Below, piece after piece: positions 32,826 through 41,836 of a DNA stretch of 64,000 nt (its first letter is position 1; each line of letters opens with the position of its first letter). The DNA is from Streptomyces parvulus (GTDB taxonomy: Bacteria; Actinomycetota; Actinomycetes; Streptomycetales; Streptomycetaceae), in contig NZ_BMRX01000013.1 in assembly GCF_014648855.1 (NCBI RefSeq), positions 181,985-245,984 on the forward strand, read 5' to 3'. The notes beneath the pieces were generated by a model that was not told the DNA's origin, made no database searches, and saw only the letters and a program-made list of their open reading frames with translations. The position numbers and the translations under genes are program-made.

Positions 32826-33689
32826 TCACTTCAGCAGCCGCGACATCCTCCGGTCGGCCAAGGGCTTGCCGCCGGTCTGGCAGGTCGGGCAGTACTGGAG
32901 CGCGGAGTCGCTGAACGACACCTCGCGGATGGTGTCGCCGCACACGGGGCAGGGCTCGCCGGCGCGGCCGTGTACCCTCAGCCCGCTCTTCTTCTCGGCC
33001 TTCAGGCGCCCGGCCGCGATGCCGCGGGAGCGTTCGACGGCCTCGGTGAGCGTGCCCCGCAGGGCCGCGTACAGCCGCGCGGTCTCCTCGTCGGTGAGCG
33101 AGGCCGCCAGTTTGAACGGCGACATCTTCGCGGCGTGCAGGATCTCGTCGCTGTACGCGTTGCCCACGCCCGCGATCAGGCTCTGGTCGCGCAGGGCGCC
33201 CTTCAGCTGCCGCCGCTCGTCGCGGAGCAGTCCGGCCAGGCGCGCCTCGTCGAAGTCGTCGGCGAGCGGGTCGGGGCCGAGCCGGGCCACCCCCGGCACG
33301 TCCCGCGGGTCGGCGACGACGTACACCGCGAGCCGCTTCTGCGTGCCGGCCTCCGTCAGGTCGAAGCCGGCCCCGGTCTCCAGGGCGACGCGCAGTGCGA
33401 GCGGGCCCTTGCCCGGCCTCGGCATGCCGCTGGGCAGGCTGTCCCTCCAGTGCAGCCACCCGGCGCGGGCCAGGTGGGTCACCAGGTGCGGGCCGCCGTC
33501 GGTCGCGATGTCGAGGAACTTGCCGTAGCGGCGCACCGCGGCGACCGGCCGGCCCTCCAGGGCGGTCGGCGGGGGGTCGTACGTCTTCAGGACGCTGATC
33601 GCCACCGGCAGCACCCGGACGATCTCGCGGCCGGCGAGGTGCTCGGTGAGGAAGTCCCTGAGCGCCTCGACCTCGGGCAGTTCTGGCAT
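32826..33689 (-). CDS. Fpg/Nei-family DNA glycosylase
   Basis: 287 aa. The N-terminus MPELPEVEAL gives the catalytic Pro2 and Glu3. The helix-two-turn-helix QSLIAGVGNAYSDEILHAAK is intact, and the C-terminal zinc finger is CPVC...CPTC. These enzymes excise oxidised bases and nick the abasic site. Several insertions relative to E. coli MutM and the CPVCGDTI finger suggest an actinobacterial Fpg/Nei paralogue; whether it acts on 8-oxoguanine or pyrimidines is unclear. ATG at 33689. Convergent with the anti-sigma gene with four bases between stops. Confidence 0.92.
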   Translation of the reverse strand: MPELPEVEALRDFLTEHLAGREIVRVLPVAISVLKTYDPPPTALEGRPVAAVRRYGKFLDIATDGGPHLVTHLARAGWLHWRDSLPSGMPRPGKGPLALRVALETGAGFDLTEAGTQKRLAVYVVADPRDVPGVARLGPDPLADDFDEARLAGLLRDERRQLKGALRDQSLIAGVGNAYSDEILHAAKMSPFKLAASLTDEETARLYAALRGTLTEAVERSRGIAAGRLKAEKKSGLRVHGRAGEPCPVCGDTIREVSFSDSALQYCPTCQTGGKPLADRRMSRLLK

Positions 33690-33730
33690 ACGTCAAGAGT
33701 GCCACCGGCGTCCGGGAACGCCATCGGGGC

Positions 33731-35821
33731 TCAGCCCGCCGTGCGCGAGACCAGGAACTCGGACCACACGCACTTGCCGCCGCCGCGCGCCTCCACGCCC
33801 CACGCGTCCGCCAGCGCCTCGACCAGGAGCAGGCCCCGACCCGAGACCCCGTCGTCCCCGGCGTCCCGGCGGCGCGGCAGGGCGCTGGAGGAGTCCTCGA
33901 CCTCGACCCGCAGCCGCCGGTCGGTGCCGGTGAGCAGCCGCAGGGTGACGATCGCGGAGCCCTCGGTGTGCATCAGGGCGTTCGTCATCAGCTCGTCGGC
34001 GACCAGTTCGATCTCGTCGCTCTGGCCGCCGGCACCCCACGACCGCACCGCGGCGCGGATCATGTGCCGGGCCTCCGTCAGGCCCTCGGGGTCGCCCGGG
34101 GACACGTGCTGCTGGACCCGGCCGAAGGTGCGGGGCGCGCCGGGCCCGTGGCGGCGCAGCACGAGCAAGGCCACGTCGTCGTCGCCGCGGCGCTCGTCGA
34201 CCACGTCGATGAGCCGGTCGGCGAGGTCGCGCACGTCCCGCGGTCCGGCGGTGATCAGGGCCGACAGGACGTGCATCCCGTCGTCGAGGTCGGCGCCGGG
34301 CTGCTCGACCAGCCCGTCGGTGCACAGCACCAGGGTGTTGCCGGGGTCCAGCTCGAAGGTGGCGACGGGGTAGGCGAGGCGGCCGAACTCGGCGGACAGG
34401 CCGAGGGGCAGCCCGCCCTCGACGGGCACGTGACGGCAGCTGCCGTCGCCGTACCGCACCAGGGGGTCGAGGTGCCCGGCGCGCACCACCTGGACCACGC
34501 CGGTGCCCAGGTCGGCCTCGGCGTACAGGCAGGTCGCGAAGCGGTCGGTGTCCAGTTCGTGGAGGAAGACGGAGGCCCGGGCCATCACCGTGGCCGGCGG
34601 GTGGCCCTCGGCGGCGTAGGCGCGCAGCACGATGCGCAGCTGGCCCATGACGGCGGCCGCGTGCGTGTCGTGGCCCTGCACGTCGCCGATGACGGCGCCG
34701 ACCCGCCCGCCGGGCAGCGGGATCAGGTCGTACCAGTCGCCGCCGATGTCCCGTCCGAGGGCGCCGCCGATGGAGGCGGCGCGGTAGCGGACGGCCACGT
34801 CGCAGCCGGGGACGCTGGGGATGGTGCGCGGCAGCATGGCCTGCTGGAGGCCCTCGGCGAGGTCCATCTCCTGCTCGTAGAGCATGGCCCGCTGGAGGCT
34901 CTGCGCGATGCCGCTGCCGAGCGCGACCAGCACGTTGCGGTCCTCCGGGGAGAAGCCGCGCCGGTCGCTGTAGAGCAGTCCGAACGCCCCGATCGGGCGG
35001 CCCTGGGCGATCAGCGGCAGGTAGGCGGCCGCGGTGATGTCGAGGTGGGTGATCTCCTTCCACAGCAGGGGGTAGCGCTCCGCGAAGTCCTCCGGGGACT
35101 CGATGAAGCGGGGGCTGAGGGTCCGTACCGCCTCGCTCATCGGGTACGGCTCGTCGATCCGGGTGATCCGGGTGCCGGGGACGAAGTCGTTCTGGGGGCC
35201 GTCGGCGACCAGCCGGATCCGGCCGGCCTCGACCAGGCCCATTACCAGGCTGGTGGCGCCGAGCCGGGTGAGGCCGTGGGTGTCCCGCAGGACCTCGATG
35301 ACCTCGTCCACCGTGCGGGCGTGGGCCAGCGCCGCCGTGGCGAGCTGGACGACGTTGGTGAGCCTGCGGCGGGCCTCGTCCTGCTCGGCCTGCGCGCGGC
35401 CGGCGTCCATGTCGCCGATCTCCTGGGTGGCGTCCCGCACGATGCCGATGATCCGGCGGGGGCGGCCGGTCTCGTCGCGGCGGATGTAGCCCTGGGTACG
35501 GGTCCAGCGCAGCGTGCCGTCGCGGCGGCGCAGGCGGAAGTACGTCCCGTAGTTCTCGCTGCCGTCCTTCATGGCCCGGGCCACGACGGCGTCGAGGCGG
35601 CTGCCCTCCGCGGCGGGGACGCGCGACGCCAGCGACTCCGGACGCCCGTCGAACTCGTCCGGGCGCACGTCGAACACCTCGTGGGCCTGGGCGTCCATGT
35701 GGAACAGTCCCGTGTCCAGGTCCCAGTCGAAGCTGCCCATGCGGTTGAGCGCCAGGATCGGGTCCGGGTGTGCGGGCCAGTCGTCCGGGACTGACAGGGC
35801 GCTCGCTCCCCGATCGGCCAT
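33731..35821 (-). CDS. PAS-GAF-SpoIIE phosphatase-HATPase regulator
   Basis: 696 aa. Domains in order: PAS at about 25-135 (MGSFDWDLDTGLFHMDAQAH, RRIIGIVRDATQ), GAF at about 155-320, a PP2C-like SpoIIE phosphatase at about 330-550 (DIGGDWYDLIPLPGGRVGAV, LVLCTDGLVE, DDDVALLVLR), and a RsbW-like HATPase at about 570-690 (SDEIELVADELMTNALMHTE, SGRGLLLVEALADAWGVE). Such proteins control anti-anti-sigma phosphorylation and so sigma-B-type factors. No cognate STAS or sigma gene is adjacent. ATG at 35821 with GGTGGGG; divergent from the LMF1-like gene. Confidence 0.92.
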   Translation of the reverse strand: MADRGASALSVPDDWPAHPDPILALNRMGSFDWDLDTGLFHMDAQAHEVFDVRPDEFDGRPESLASRVPAAEGSRLDAVVARAMKDGSENYGTYFRLRRRDGTLRWTRTQGYIRRDETGRPRRIIGIVRDATQEIGDMDAGRAQAEQDEARRRLTNVVQLATAALAHARTVDEVIEVLRDTHGLTRLGATSLVMGLVEAGRIRLVADGPQNDFVPGTRITRIDEPYPMSEAVRTLSPRFIESPEDFAERYPLLWKEITHLDITAAAYLPLIAQGRPIGAFGLLYSDRRGFSPEDRNVLVALGSGIAQSLQRAMLYEQEMDLAEGLQQAMLPRTIPSVPGCDVAVRYRAASIGGALGRDIGGDWYDLIPLPGGRVGAVIGDVQGHDTHAAAVMGQLRIVLRAYAAEGHPPATVMARASVFLHELDTDRFATCLYAEADLGTGVVQVVRAGHLDPLVRYGDGSCRHVPVEGGLPLGLSAEFGRLAYPVATFELDPGNTLVLCTDGLVEQPGADLDDGMHVLSALITAGPRDVRDLADRLIDVVDERRGDDDVALLVLRRHGPGAPRTFGRVQQHVSPGDPEGLTEARHMIRAAVRSWGAGGQSDEIELVADELMTNALMHTEGSAIVTLRLLTGTDRRLRVEVEDSSSALPRRRDAGDDGVSGRGLLLVEALADAWGVEARGGGKCVWSEFLVSRTAG

Positions 35822-35914
35822 GGACCCCACCTTGCCAGGATTCGTCCGATTCTTCGACTCCTGTTCCCCCGGCCCGGCGGGGTACACGGAGCGTGGACGA
35901 GAGGAGCCCGCCCC

Positions 35915-37336
35915 GTGGAGTGGTTCACCGCACCCGACTACTGGCTGAGCCGGCTGGTCTTCCAGCGGGCGCTGGCCGTGGTCTACCTGGTCGCCTTCCT
36001 GACGGCGGCCCTCCAGTTCCGGGCGCTGATCGGTGAGCGGGGCATGCTGCCCGTGTCCCGGTTCGTCGAGCGGGTGCCGTTCCGGCGGGCGCCGAGCCTG
36101 TTCCAGCTGCGCTACTCGGACCGGCTCTTCGCGGGCTGCGCCTGGGCGGGGTGCGCGGTCTCCGCGGCGCTGGTGGCGGGGCTGGACTCACTGCTGCCGC
36201 TGTGGGGCGCGATGCTGCTGTGGCTGGTGCCGTGGGTCCTGTACCTGTCGATCGTCAACGTGGGGCAGACCTGGTACTCGTTCGGCTGGGAGTCACTGCT
36301 GCTGGAGACGGGCTTCGTCGCCGTGTTCCTCGGCAACGACGAGGTGGCGCCCCCGGTCGTGGTGCTGTTCCTGCTGCGCTGGCTGCTGTTCCGGGTCGAG
36401 TTCGGGGCCGGGCTGATCAAGATGCGCGGCGACGCGTGCTGGCGGAAGCTGACCTGCCTCGACCACCACCACGAGACCCAGCCGATGCCGGGTCCGCTGA
36501 GCTGGTTCTTCCACCACCTCCCCCGGCCCCTGCACCGCGTCGAGGTGGCCGCGAACCACGTCACGCAGCTCCTGGTGCCGTTCCTGCTCTTCACCCCGCA
36601 GCCCGTCGCGACGGTGGCCGCCGCGCTGATGATCGCGACCCAGCTGTGGCTGGTGCTGTCCGGCAACTTCTCCTGGCTGAACTGGATCACCGTCGTGCTG
36701 GCCCTGTCGGTGGTGCGGTACCCCGGCGACGCCCCGTCGGCGGCGGCCGCGCCGCTCTGGTACGAGGTCGTGGTCCTCGCGGTGGCGGCGCTGCTGGTCT
36801 TCCTCAGCCACCGTCCGGTGCGCAACATGATCTCCCGCCGCCAGGTGATGAACCGCTCCTTCGACTCGCTGCACCTGGTCAACACCTACGGCGCCTTCGG
36901 AACCGTGAGCCGGATCCGCTACGAGGTGGTGGTGGAGGGCACGGCCGACGAGACGCCCCGGGAGGACTCGGACTGGCGGGAGTACGAGTTCAGGGGCAAG
37001 CCCGGGGACCCGCGCCGGTGGCCGCGCCAGTTCGCGCCGTACCACCTGCGGCTGGACTGGCTGATGTGGTTCGCGGCGCTGTCGCCCTCGTACGCGGGGC
37101 CGTGGTTCGGCGCCTTCGTGGAGCGGCTGCTGGAGGACGACCGGGCCACCCTGAGGCTGCTGCGCCGCTCCCCGTTCCCGCCCGGCGCGCCACCCCGCTT
37201 CGTGCGCGCCCGGCTGTTCCGCTACCGGTACACGACCTGGCGCGAGCTGCGGGAGACGGGCGCGTGCTGGGAGCGGACGTACGTGCGCGAGTACCTGCCG
37301 CCGACGCGGCTGACCGGGGTGTCCGAGCGAAGTTAG
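35915..37336 (+). CDS. Lipase-maturation-factor (LMF1)-family membrane protein
   Basis: 473 aa with about eight membrane helices in the first 310 residues. Family motifs include FGWESLLLETGFVAVFLG, LLRWLLFRVEFGAGLIKMRG, DACWRKLTCLDHHHETQPMP and SLHLVNTYGAFGTVSRIRYE, plus a C-terminal soluble part (YEFRGKPGDPRRWPRQFAPY) with Arg/Trp/Tyr-rich segments. In animals LMF1 matures lipases in the endoplasmic reticulum. Bacterial homologues are common in actinobacteria but uncharacterised. GTG at 35915 with GAGGAG upstream. Confidence 0.9.
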   Translation: MEWFTAPDYWLSRLVFQRALAVVYLVAFLTAALQFRALIGERGMLPVSRFVERVPFRRAPSLFQLRYSDRLFAGCAWAGCAVSAALVAGLDSLLPLWGAMLLWLVPWVLYLSIVNVGQTWYSFGWESLLLETGFVAVFLGNDEVAPPVVVLFLLRWLLFRVEFGAGLIKMRGDACWRKLTCLDHHHETQPMPGPLSWFFHHLPRPLHRVEVAANHVTQLLVPFLLFTPQPVATVAAALMIATQLWLVLSGNFSWLNWITVVLALSVVRYPGDAPSAAAAPLWYEVVVLAVAALLVFLSHRPVRNMISRRQVMNRSFDSLHLVNTYGAFGTVSRIRYEVVVEGTADETPREDSDWREYEFRGKPGDPRRWPRQFAPYHLRLDWLMWFAALSPSYAGPWFGAFVERLLEDDRATLRLLRRSPFPPGAPPRFVRARLFRYRYTTWRELRETGACWERTYVREYLPPTRLTGVSERS

Positions 37337-37377
37337 CGGTGCGGGCCCGGCCCCGGGGGTGGACCGGGCCCGCACCG
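37337..37377. terminator. 14-bp perfect bidirectional hairpin between LMF1-like gene and GH38 gene
   Basis: CGGTGCGGGCCCGG pairs with CCGGGCCCGCACCG around a 13-base loop; convergent stops lie at 37336 and 37382. Confidence 0.8.
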
Positions 37378-37381
37378 GGCG

Positions 37382-40300
37382 TCAGGCGCGCTTCAGCCGC
37401 AGCGTCATCAGCTGGAACGGGCGCAGCCGTACGGCGATCCGGTCGCCGTCCGCCACCACGGCGTCCTCCGCCTCGGCGAGCGGGCGCTCCAGCAGGTCGG
37501 TGACCTCCACCCCGGCGACCGGGAAACCGGCCGTCAGGGTGGCCAGGACCCGGCCGCCGTGCGCCTCGTGGAAGCGGACCACGACGTCGCCGCTGCCGTC
37601 GTCGGCGAGCTTGACGGCGGTGACGACGACCGCGTCCCGGTCGGCCGACACCAGCGGCGCGACCTCCCCGGCGCCGGTGACCCGCCGCTCGGGCAGGTTG
37701 ATCCGCCAGCCCTCGCGCACCGCGTCGCCGATGTCCGCGCCCGGTACCAGGGCGTGCCGGAAGCGGTGGACGCCCTGGTCGGTCTCGGGGTCCGGGAAGC
37801 GCGGGGCGCGCAGCAGGGAAACCCGCACGGTGGTGGTCGTACCGGCGTCGCCCTCGGTGCGGACGGTGCGGGTCACGTCGTGGCCGTAGGTCGAGTCGTT
37901 GACGACGGCCACGCCCCACCCGGGCTCCGCCAGGTGGACGAAGCGGTGGTTGCAGGCCTCGAACTTGGCCGCCTCCCAGCTGGTGTTGGTGTGGGTGGGC
38001 CGGTGGAAGTGCCCGAACTGGGTCTCCGACGCGTACCGTTCGGCGTGCACGTCGACCGGGAAGGCCAGCTTGAGGAACTTCTCCGTCTCGTGCCAGTCGA
38101 CCTCGGTGTCCACTTCCAGGCGGCGCTCCCCCGGCGCCAGGGTCAGCACCTGGGTGACGCGGGAGGAGCCGAAGGAGCGGACGACCCGCACCGAGGCGCC
38201 GTCGTCGGCGGCGACGACCTCGTCGGCGTCGGTGAGGTCGGTGACGGTGTTGCGGTAGAACTCGTCGACGTCCCAGGCGTCCCACATGTTGGGGAAGTCC
38301 GGGTGCAGCTGGAGCAGGTTGCCCGCGGCGCCGGGCGCGATGGTCTCGCGGTCGGCGGCGATGTCGTACGCCGACACCACCAGGCCCCGGCCGTCGATCT
38401 CCACCCGGAGCAGGCCGTTGTCCAGGACGTGTCCGCCGCCGGCGCGTGGGGTGACCTCGGTGCGGCCGTCGGTGGCGGGTGCCGCGGCGGCGCCGGCCCG
38501 TACACCGGCCCGGGTGTGCGGGGCGGCGTTGAAGACCAGCGGGGTGTCGCCCTCGCCGGCCAGGGCGCGCTGGGCGGCGTCGACGATGCCGTTCAGCTCG
38601 GCGGCCACGCGGTCGTAGGTGGCGCGGGCCTCGCGGTGCACCCAGGCGATGGAGGAGCCGGGCAGGATGTCGTGGAACTGGTGGAGCAGCACCGTCTTCC
38701 AGATGCGGTCCAGGTCGTCGTACGGGTAGGGGAAGCCGGCCCGTACGGCCGCGGTCGCCGCCCACAGCTCGGCCTCGCGCAGGAGGTGCTCGCTGCGCCG
38801 GTTGCCCTGCTTGGTCTTGGCCTGGCTGGTGAGGGTGGCGCGGTGCAGCTCCAGGTACAGCTCGCCGACCCAGACGGGCGGCTGCGGGTTCTCCGCCTCG
38901 GCCTTCTCGAAGAACGCCCGCGGGGTCTCCCAGGTGACCGTCGCCGAGCCTTCGAGGTCGCGCAGGCGGGCCGCCTTGGCGATCATCTCGCGGGTGGTGC
39001 CGCCGCCGCCGTCGCCCCAGCCGGTCGGGGCGAGGGAGTGCCGCGCGACGCCCTTGTCCTTGAAGTTGCGGGCCGCGTGCGCGATCTCGCTGCCCTTCAT
39101 GGAGCAGTTGTAGGTGTCGACGGGCGGGAAGTGCGTGAAGATCCGGGTGCCGTCGATGCCCTCCCAGCGGAAGGTGTGGTGCGGGAACTTGTTCGTCTGC
39201 GACCAGGAGATCTTCTGGGTCAGCAGGTACTTGGCGCCCGCCGCCTTGATGATCTGCGGGAGTCCGGCCGCGAAGCCGAAGGTGTCGGGCAGCCACGCCT
39301 CGTCGTTCTCGACGCCGAACTCGTCGAGGAAGAACCGCTTGCCGTGCACGAACTGCCGGGCCATCGCCTCGGAGCCCGGCATGTTGGTGTCCGACTCCAC
39401 CCACATGCCGCCGGCCGGCACGAACCGGCCGTCGGCGACCGCCTTCTTGACCCGGGCCCAGACCTCGGGCCGGTGGTCGCGCACCCACGCCCACTGCTGG
39501 GCCTGCGACATGGCGAAGACGAAGTCCGGCTCGTCCTCCAGGAGGGCGGTCATGTTGGAGGTGGTGCGGGCGACCTTGCGCACGGTCTCGCGCAGCGGCC
39601 ACAGCCACGCGGAGTCGATGTGCGCGTGGCCGACGGCGCTGATGCGGTGCGCGGACGGCACGGCGGGCGCGGACAGCACCTCCGTGAGGCGGGAACGCGC
39701 GGCCTGCGCGGTGCCGCCCACGTCCTGGAGGTCGATGGCGTCCAGCGCCGCGTCGACGGCGCGCAGGATCTCCCAGCGGCGCGGCGAGTCCACCGGCAGC
39801 TCGGCCATCAGCTCCCCCACGACCTCCAGGTCGAGCACCAGGTTCCACACCGTCTCGTCGAGGACGGCGAGGTCCATGCGGGCCAGCCGGTACTGCGGTT
39901 CGCTGCCCGCGGTGTCCTGGTCGCCGAGGTGCGTGGGCACGAAGGGGTGGTAGTCGAGGATGACGGGGTTGGAGGCGGCCTCGACGTGCAGGCGGACCTC
40001 CTCGCCGCCCGCCACGGGTGCGCCGATCCGCACCCACTGGTTGCGCGGGTTGAGGCCCTTCACGGGGGTGCCGTCGGGCCGGTAGACCAGGCCCTCGCAC
40101 TGGAAGCCGGGCATGTTCTCGTCGAAGCCGAGGTCGAGGATCGCCTCGACGGTCTTCCCGGCCCACTCCTTCGGGACGGTGCCGGTGACGCGGAACCAGC
40201 TGGTGCCCCAGGGCGCGCCCCAGCGGGCGCCGGCCTCGATGGGCTCGGGTTCGGCGGCGAGTCCCTCCTCGACCGGGACGGGCTCGCCGGGCGCGTTCCA

Positions 40301-40405
40301 CACCGCCACGTCCAGGGGGACGGACTCGGGGTAGAGGGCGGGGCGGACGCGCTCGTCGAGGACGCGCTTGAGGCGGGCTTCGACCAGGTTGCGGTCGTCA
40401 TGCAT
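37382..40405 (-). CDS. GH38 alpha-mannosidase, cytoplasmic
   Basis: 1007 aa, no signal peptide. The GH38 catalytic domain covers about 250-520: zinc ligands in GHAHIDSAWLWP (His262, Asp264), nucleophile Asp339 in GGMWVESDTNMPGSEAMARQ, and AWLPDTFGFAAGLPQI. The mid domain (about 520-600, LLHQFHDILPGSSI) and C-terminal beta-sandwich follow. It hydrolyses alpha-mannosides inside the cell after import. ATG at 40405 with AGGAG ten bases before. Last gene of the SBP-permease-permease-GH5-GH38 operon; LacI control is inferred from the divergent regulator and operators. Length and catalytic residues are complete. Confidence 0.94.
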   Translation of the reverse strand: MHDDRNLVEARLKRVLDERVRPALYPESVPLDVAVWNAPGEPVPVEEGLAAEPEPIEAGARWGAPWGTSWFRVTGTVPKEWAGKTVEAILDLGFDENMPGFQCEGLVYRPDGTPVKGLNPRNQWVRIGAPVAGGEEVRLHVEAASNPVILDYHPFVPTHLGDQDTAGSEPQYRLARMDLAVLDETVWNLVLDLEVVGELMAELPVDSPRRWEILRAVDAALDAIDLQDVGGTAQAARSRLTEVLSAPAVPSAHRISAVGHAHIDSAWLWPLRETVRKVARTTSNMTALLEDEPDFVFAMSQAQQWAWVRDHRPEVWARVKKAVADGRFVPAGGMWVESDTNMPGSEAMARQFVHGKRFFLDEFGVENDEAWLPDTFGFAAGLPQIIKAAGAKYLLTQKISWSQTNKFPHHTFRWEGIDGTRIFTHFPPVDTYNCSMKGSEIAHAARNFKDKGVARHSLAPTGWGDGGGGTTREMIAKAARLRDLEGSATVTWETPRAFFEKAEAENPQPPVWVGELYLELHRATLTSQAKTKQGNRRSEHLLREAELWAATAAVRAGFPYPYDDLDRIWKTVLLHQFHDILPGSSIAWVHREARATYDRVAAELNGIVDAAQRALAGEGDTPLVFNAAPHTRAGVRAGAAAAPATDGRTEVTPRAGGGHVLDNGLLRVEIDGRGLVVSAYDIAADRETIAPGAAGNLLQLHPDFPNMWDAWDVDEFYRNTVTDLTDADEVVAADDGASVRVVRSFGSSRVTQVLTLAPGERRLEVDTEVDWHETEKFLKLAFPVDVHAERYASETQFGHFHRPTHTNTSWEAAKFEACNHRFVHLAEPGWGVAVVNDSTYGHDVTRTVRTEGDAGTTTTVRVSLLRAPRFPDPETDQGVHRFRHALVPGADIGDAVREGWRINLPERRVTGAGEVAPLVSADRDAVVVTAVKLADDGSGDVVVRFHEAHGGRVLATLTAGFPVAGVEVTDLLERPLAEAEDAVVADGDRIAVRLRPFQLMTLRLKRA

Positions 40406-40444
40406 GCGGGGTGCTCCTGGTTGAGGGTGCGGGTGCGGGCGGGG

Positions 40445-40545
40445 TTACCAGGTGTCGGTGACGGGCTCGGGCGTGGTGTACAGCTCCCCCGCCCCGGGTG
40501 CTCCGAACCGTTCGGGGATCACGAGCGGCTGCCTTCCCGGGCGGT
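40445..40545 (-). pseudogene. Out-of-frame C-terminal tail of the GH5-like gene
   Basis: Reading the minus strand in the -1 frame from about 40545 gives QPLVIPERFGAPG and GELYTTPEPVTDTW, ending in TAA at 40445. The roughly 27 codons are almost all G/C-ending, like a genuine gene end. It joins the GH5 reading frame if one base is restored near 40534 (GGC-AGCCGCTCG reading as GGC-CAG-CCG-CTC). It fills most of an otherwise empty 113-base gap before the GH38 start. Either a frameshift (biological or sequencing) or chance. Confidence 0.5.
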
Positions 40546-41805
40546 GCGGGATCCGGGCGGGGCGGCCGGCGCCTGCTCCGGGGCGACCACCTCGGTGATG
40601 CCGCGGGCGGCGAGGTGCGCGGGGTCGGCGGCGCGGCTGTCGAGGACGGTGGTGGGGCGGGCTCCGTCGGCGACCAGGTGGAAGAAGGCGTCGAAGACAG
40701 GGCCGCCGGGAGCACAGGCGGAGCGCGCCGCCGGATCGGAGGGGACGACGAGGGCGGTGGTGCGCGGGGCGGGGGCGCGGCGGTCCCCCTGGCGGGCGGC
40801 GAGCGCCGCGCGGGCCAGGACGCGGGCCGTGTCCTTGGGCCGGCGGTCGTTGGTGAGCAGCCCGAGGCCGTACTCCAGCTCGGGGAAGTCGGCGAGCTTC
40901 CGGGACACGTCGTGCGAGCACCACCAGGTGACGCCCCACAGGCCGGGGCAGTCAAGGGCGTTGGCGACGGTGGCCTCGGTGAAGGCGGCGGCGTGCTCGG
41001 CGGGGACGAGGGGTGCGGGGGCGCCGACCTCCTGGAGCCAGACCGGGCGGTGCGGGTCGTCGGCCCACGCCTTGCTCAGCTCGATCAGGTAGGCGGCGTG
41101 GTGCTCGCTGGGCACGGAGGTGCGGCCGTGGCGCTGGGCGGTGCCGTTGAACACCCAGGAGTGAACGGCGGTCAGGGCGCCGAGCCGGGCGGCCTGGGCC
41201 GGGGTGAAGGGCTGGTCGTCCTGGTACCAGGTGGCGTCGTACTCGGCGTGCAGGTGCGTCCTGCCGGGGGCGCCCTCCTCGCAGGCGGTCAGCATCCGCT
41301 CCAGCCAGGCGTCGATCTGGTCGCTGGTGGCGCGGTCCGGGTCGGGGTGGGGGCCGGCGGAGAACTGGTTGACCTCGTTGCCGAGGGTCATGCCGAGGAA
41401 GTTCGGCCGGCCGGCCAGGGCGGCGGCGAGGGTGCGCAGGTAGGCGGCCTGGCCGTCGAGGACGTCGGGGTCCGTGAAGAGGTTGCGGCGGTGCCAGGTG
41501 CGGGTCCAGGCCGGTACGTAGTCGAAGCTGCTGAGGTGGCCCTGGAGGCCGTCCACGTTGACGTCGAGTCCGCGTTCCCCGGCGGCGTCGACCAGCTCGA
41601 CCAGGTGCCCGACGGCGCGCTCGCGGATCAGCGAGCGGTTGGGCTGGAAGTACGGCCAGAGCGGGAAGACGCGGACGTGGTCCACGCCGAGCGCGGCGAT
41701 CGAGTCCAGGTCGGCGCGCACCGAGTCCAGGTCGAAGTCGAGCCAGTGGTGGAACCACCCTTCACTCGGGGTGTAGTTGACGCCGAAGCGCACGGCAGGA
41801 GGCAT
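40519..41805 (-). CDS. GH5-like (cellulase/mannanase-fold) glycoside hydrolase, C-terminus possibly frameshifted
   Basis: 428 aa, no signal peptide. TIM-barrel motifs: VNYTPSEGWFHHWLDFD at the start, HVRVFPLWPYFQPN, the acid/base Glu144 in MTLGNEVNQF and the likely nucleophile Glu259 in PVWLQEVGAP, with WGVTWWCSHDVS after it. The fold resembles GH5-type beta-mannanase or beta-mannosidase enzymes; exact family and substrate are inferred. ATG at 41805 with AAGGAC. It sits in an operon with a mannosidase and sugar importer. The last residues (GSRTAREGSRS) look unnatural and a better tail exists in another frame. Confidence 0.82.
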   Translation of the reverse strand: MPPAVRFGVNYTPSEGWFHHWLDFDLDSVRADLDSIAALGVDHVRVFPLWPYFQPNRSLIRERAVGHLVELVDAAGERGLDVNVDGLQGHLSSFDYVPAWTRTWHRRNLFTDPDVLDGQAAYLRTLAAALAGRPNFLGMTLGNEVNQFSAGPHPDPDRATSDQIDAWLERMLTACEEGAPGRTHLHAEYDATWYQDDQPFTPAQAARLGALTAVHSWVFNGTAQRHGRTSVPSEHHAAYLIELSKAWADDPHRPVWLQEVGAPAPLVPAEHAAAFTEATVANALDCPGLWGVTWWCSHDVSRKLADFPELEYGLGLLTNDRRPKDTARVLARAALAARQGDRRAPAPRTTALVVPSDPAARSACAPGGPVFDAFFHLVADGARPTTVLDSRAADPAHLAARGITEVVAPEQAPAAPPGSRTAREGSRS

Positions 41806-41836
41806 GCGGTGTCCTTGTGGGGAAGATGTGCGTGGA

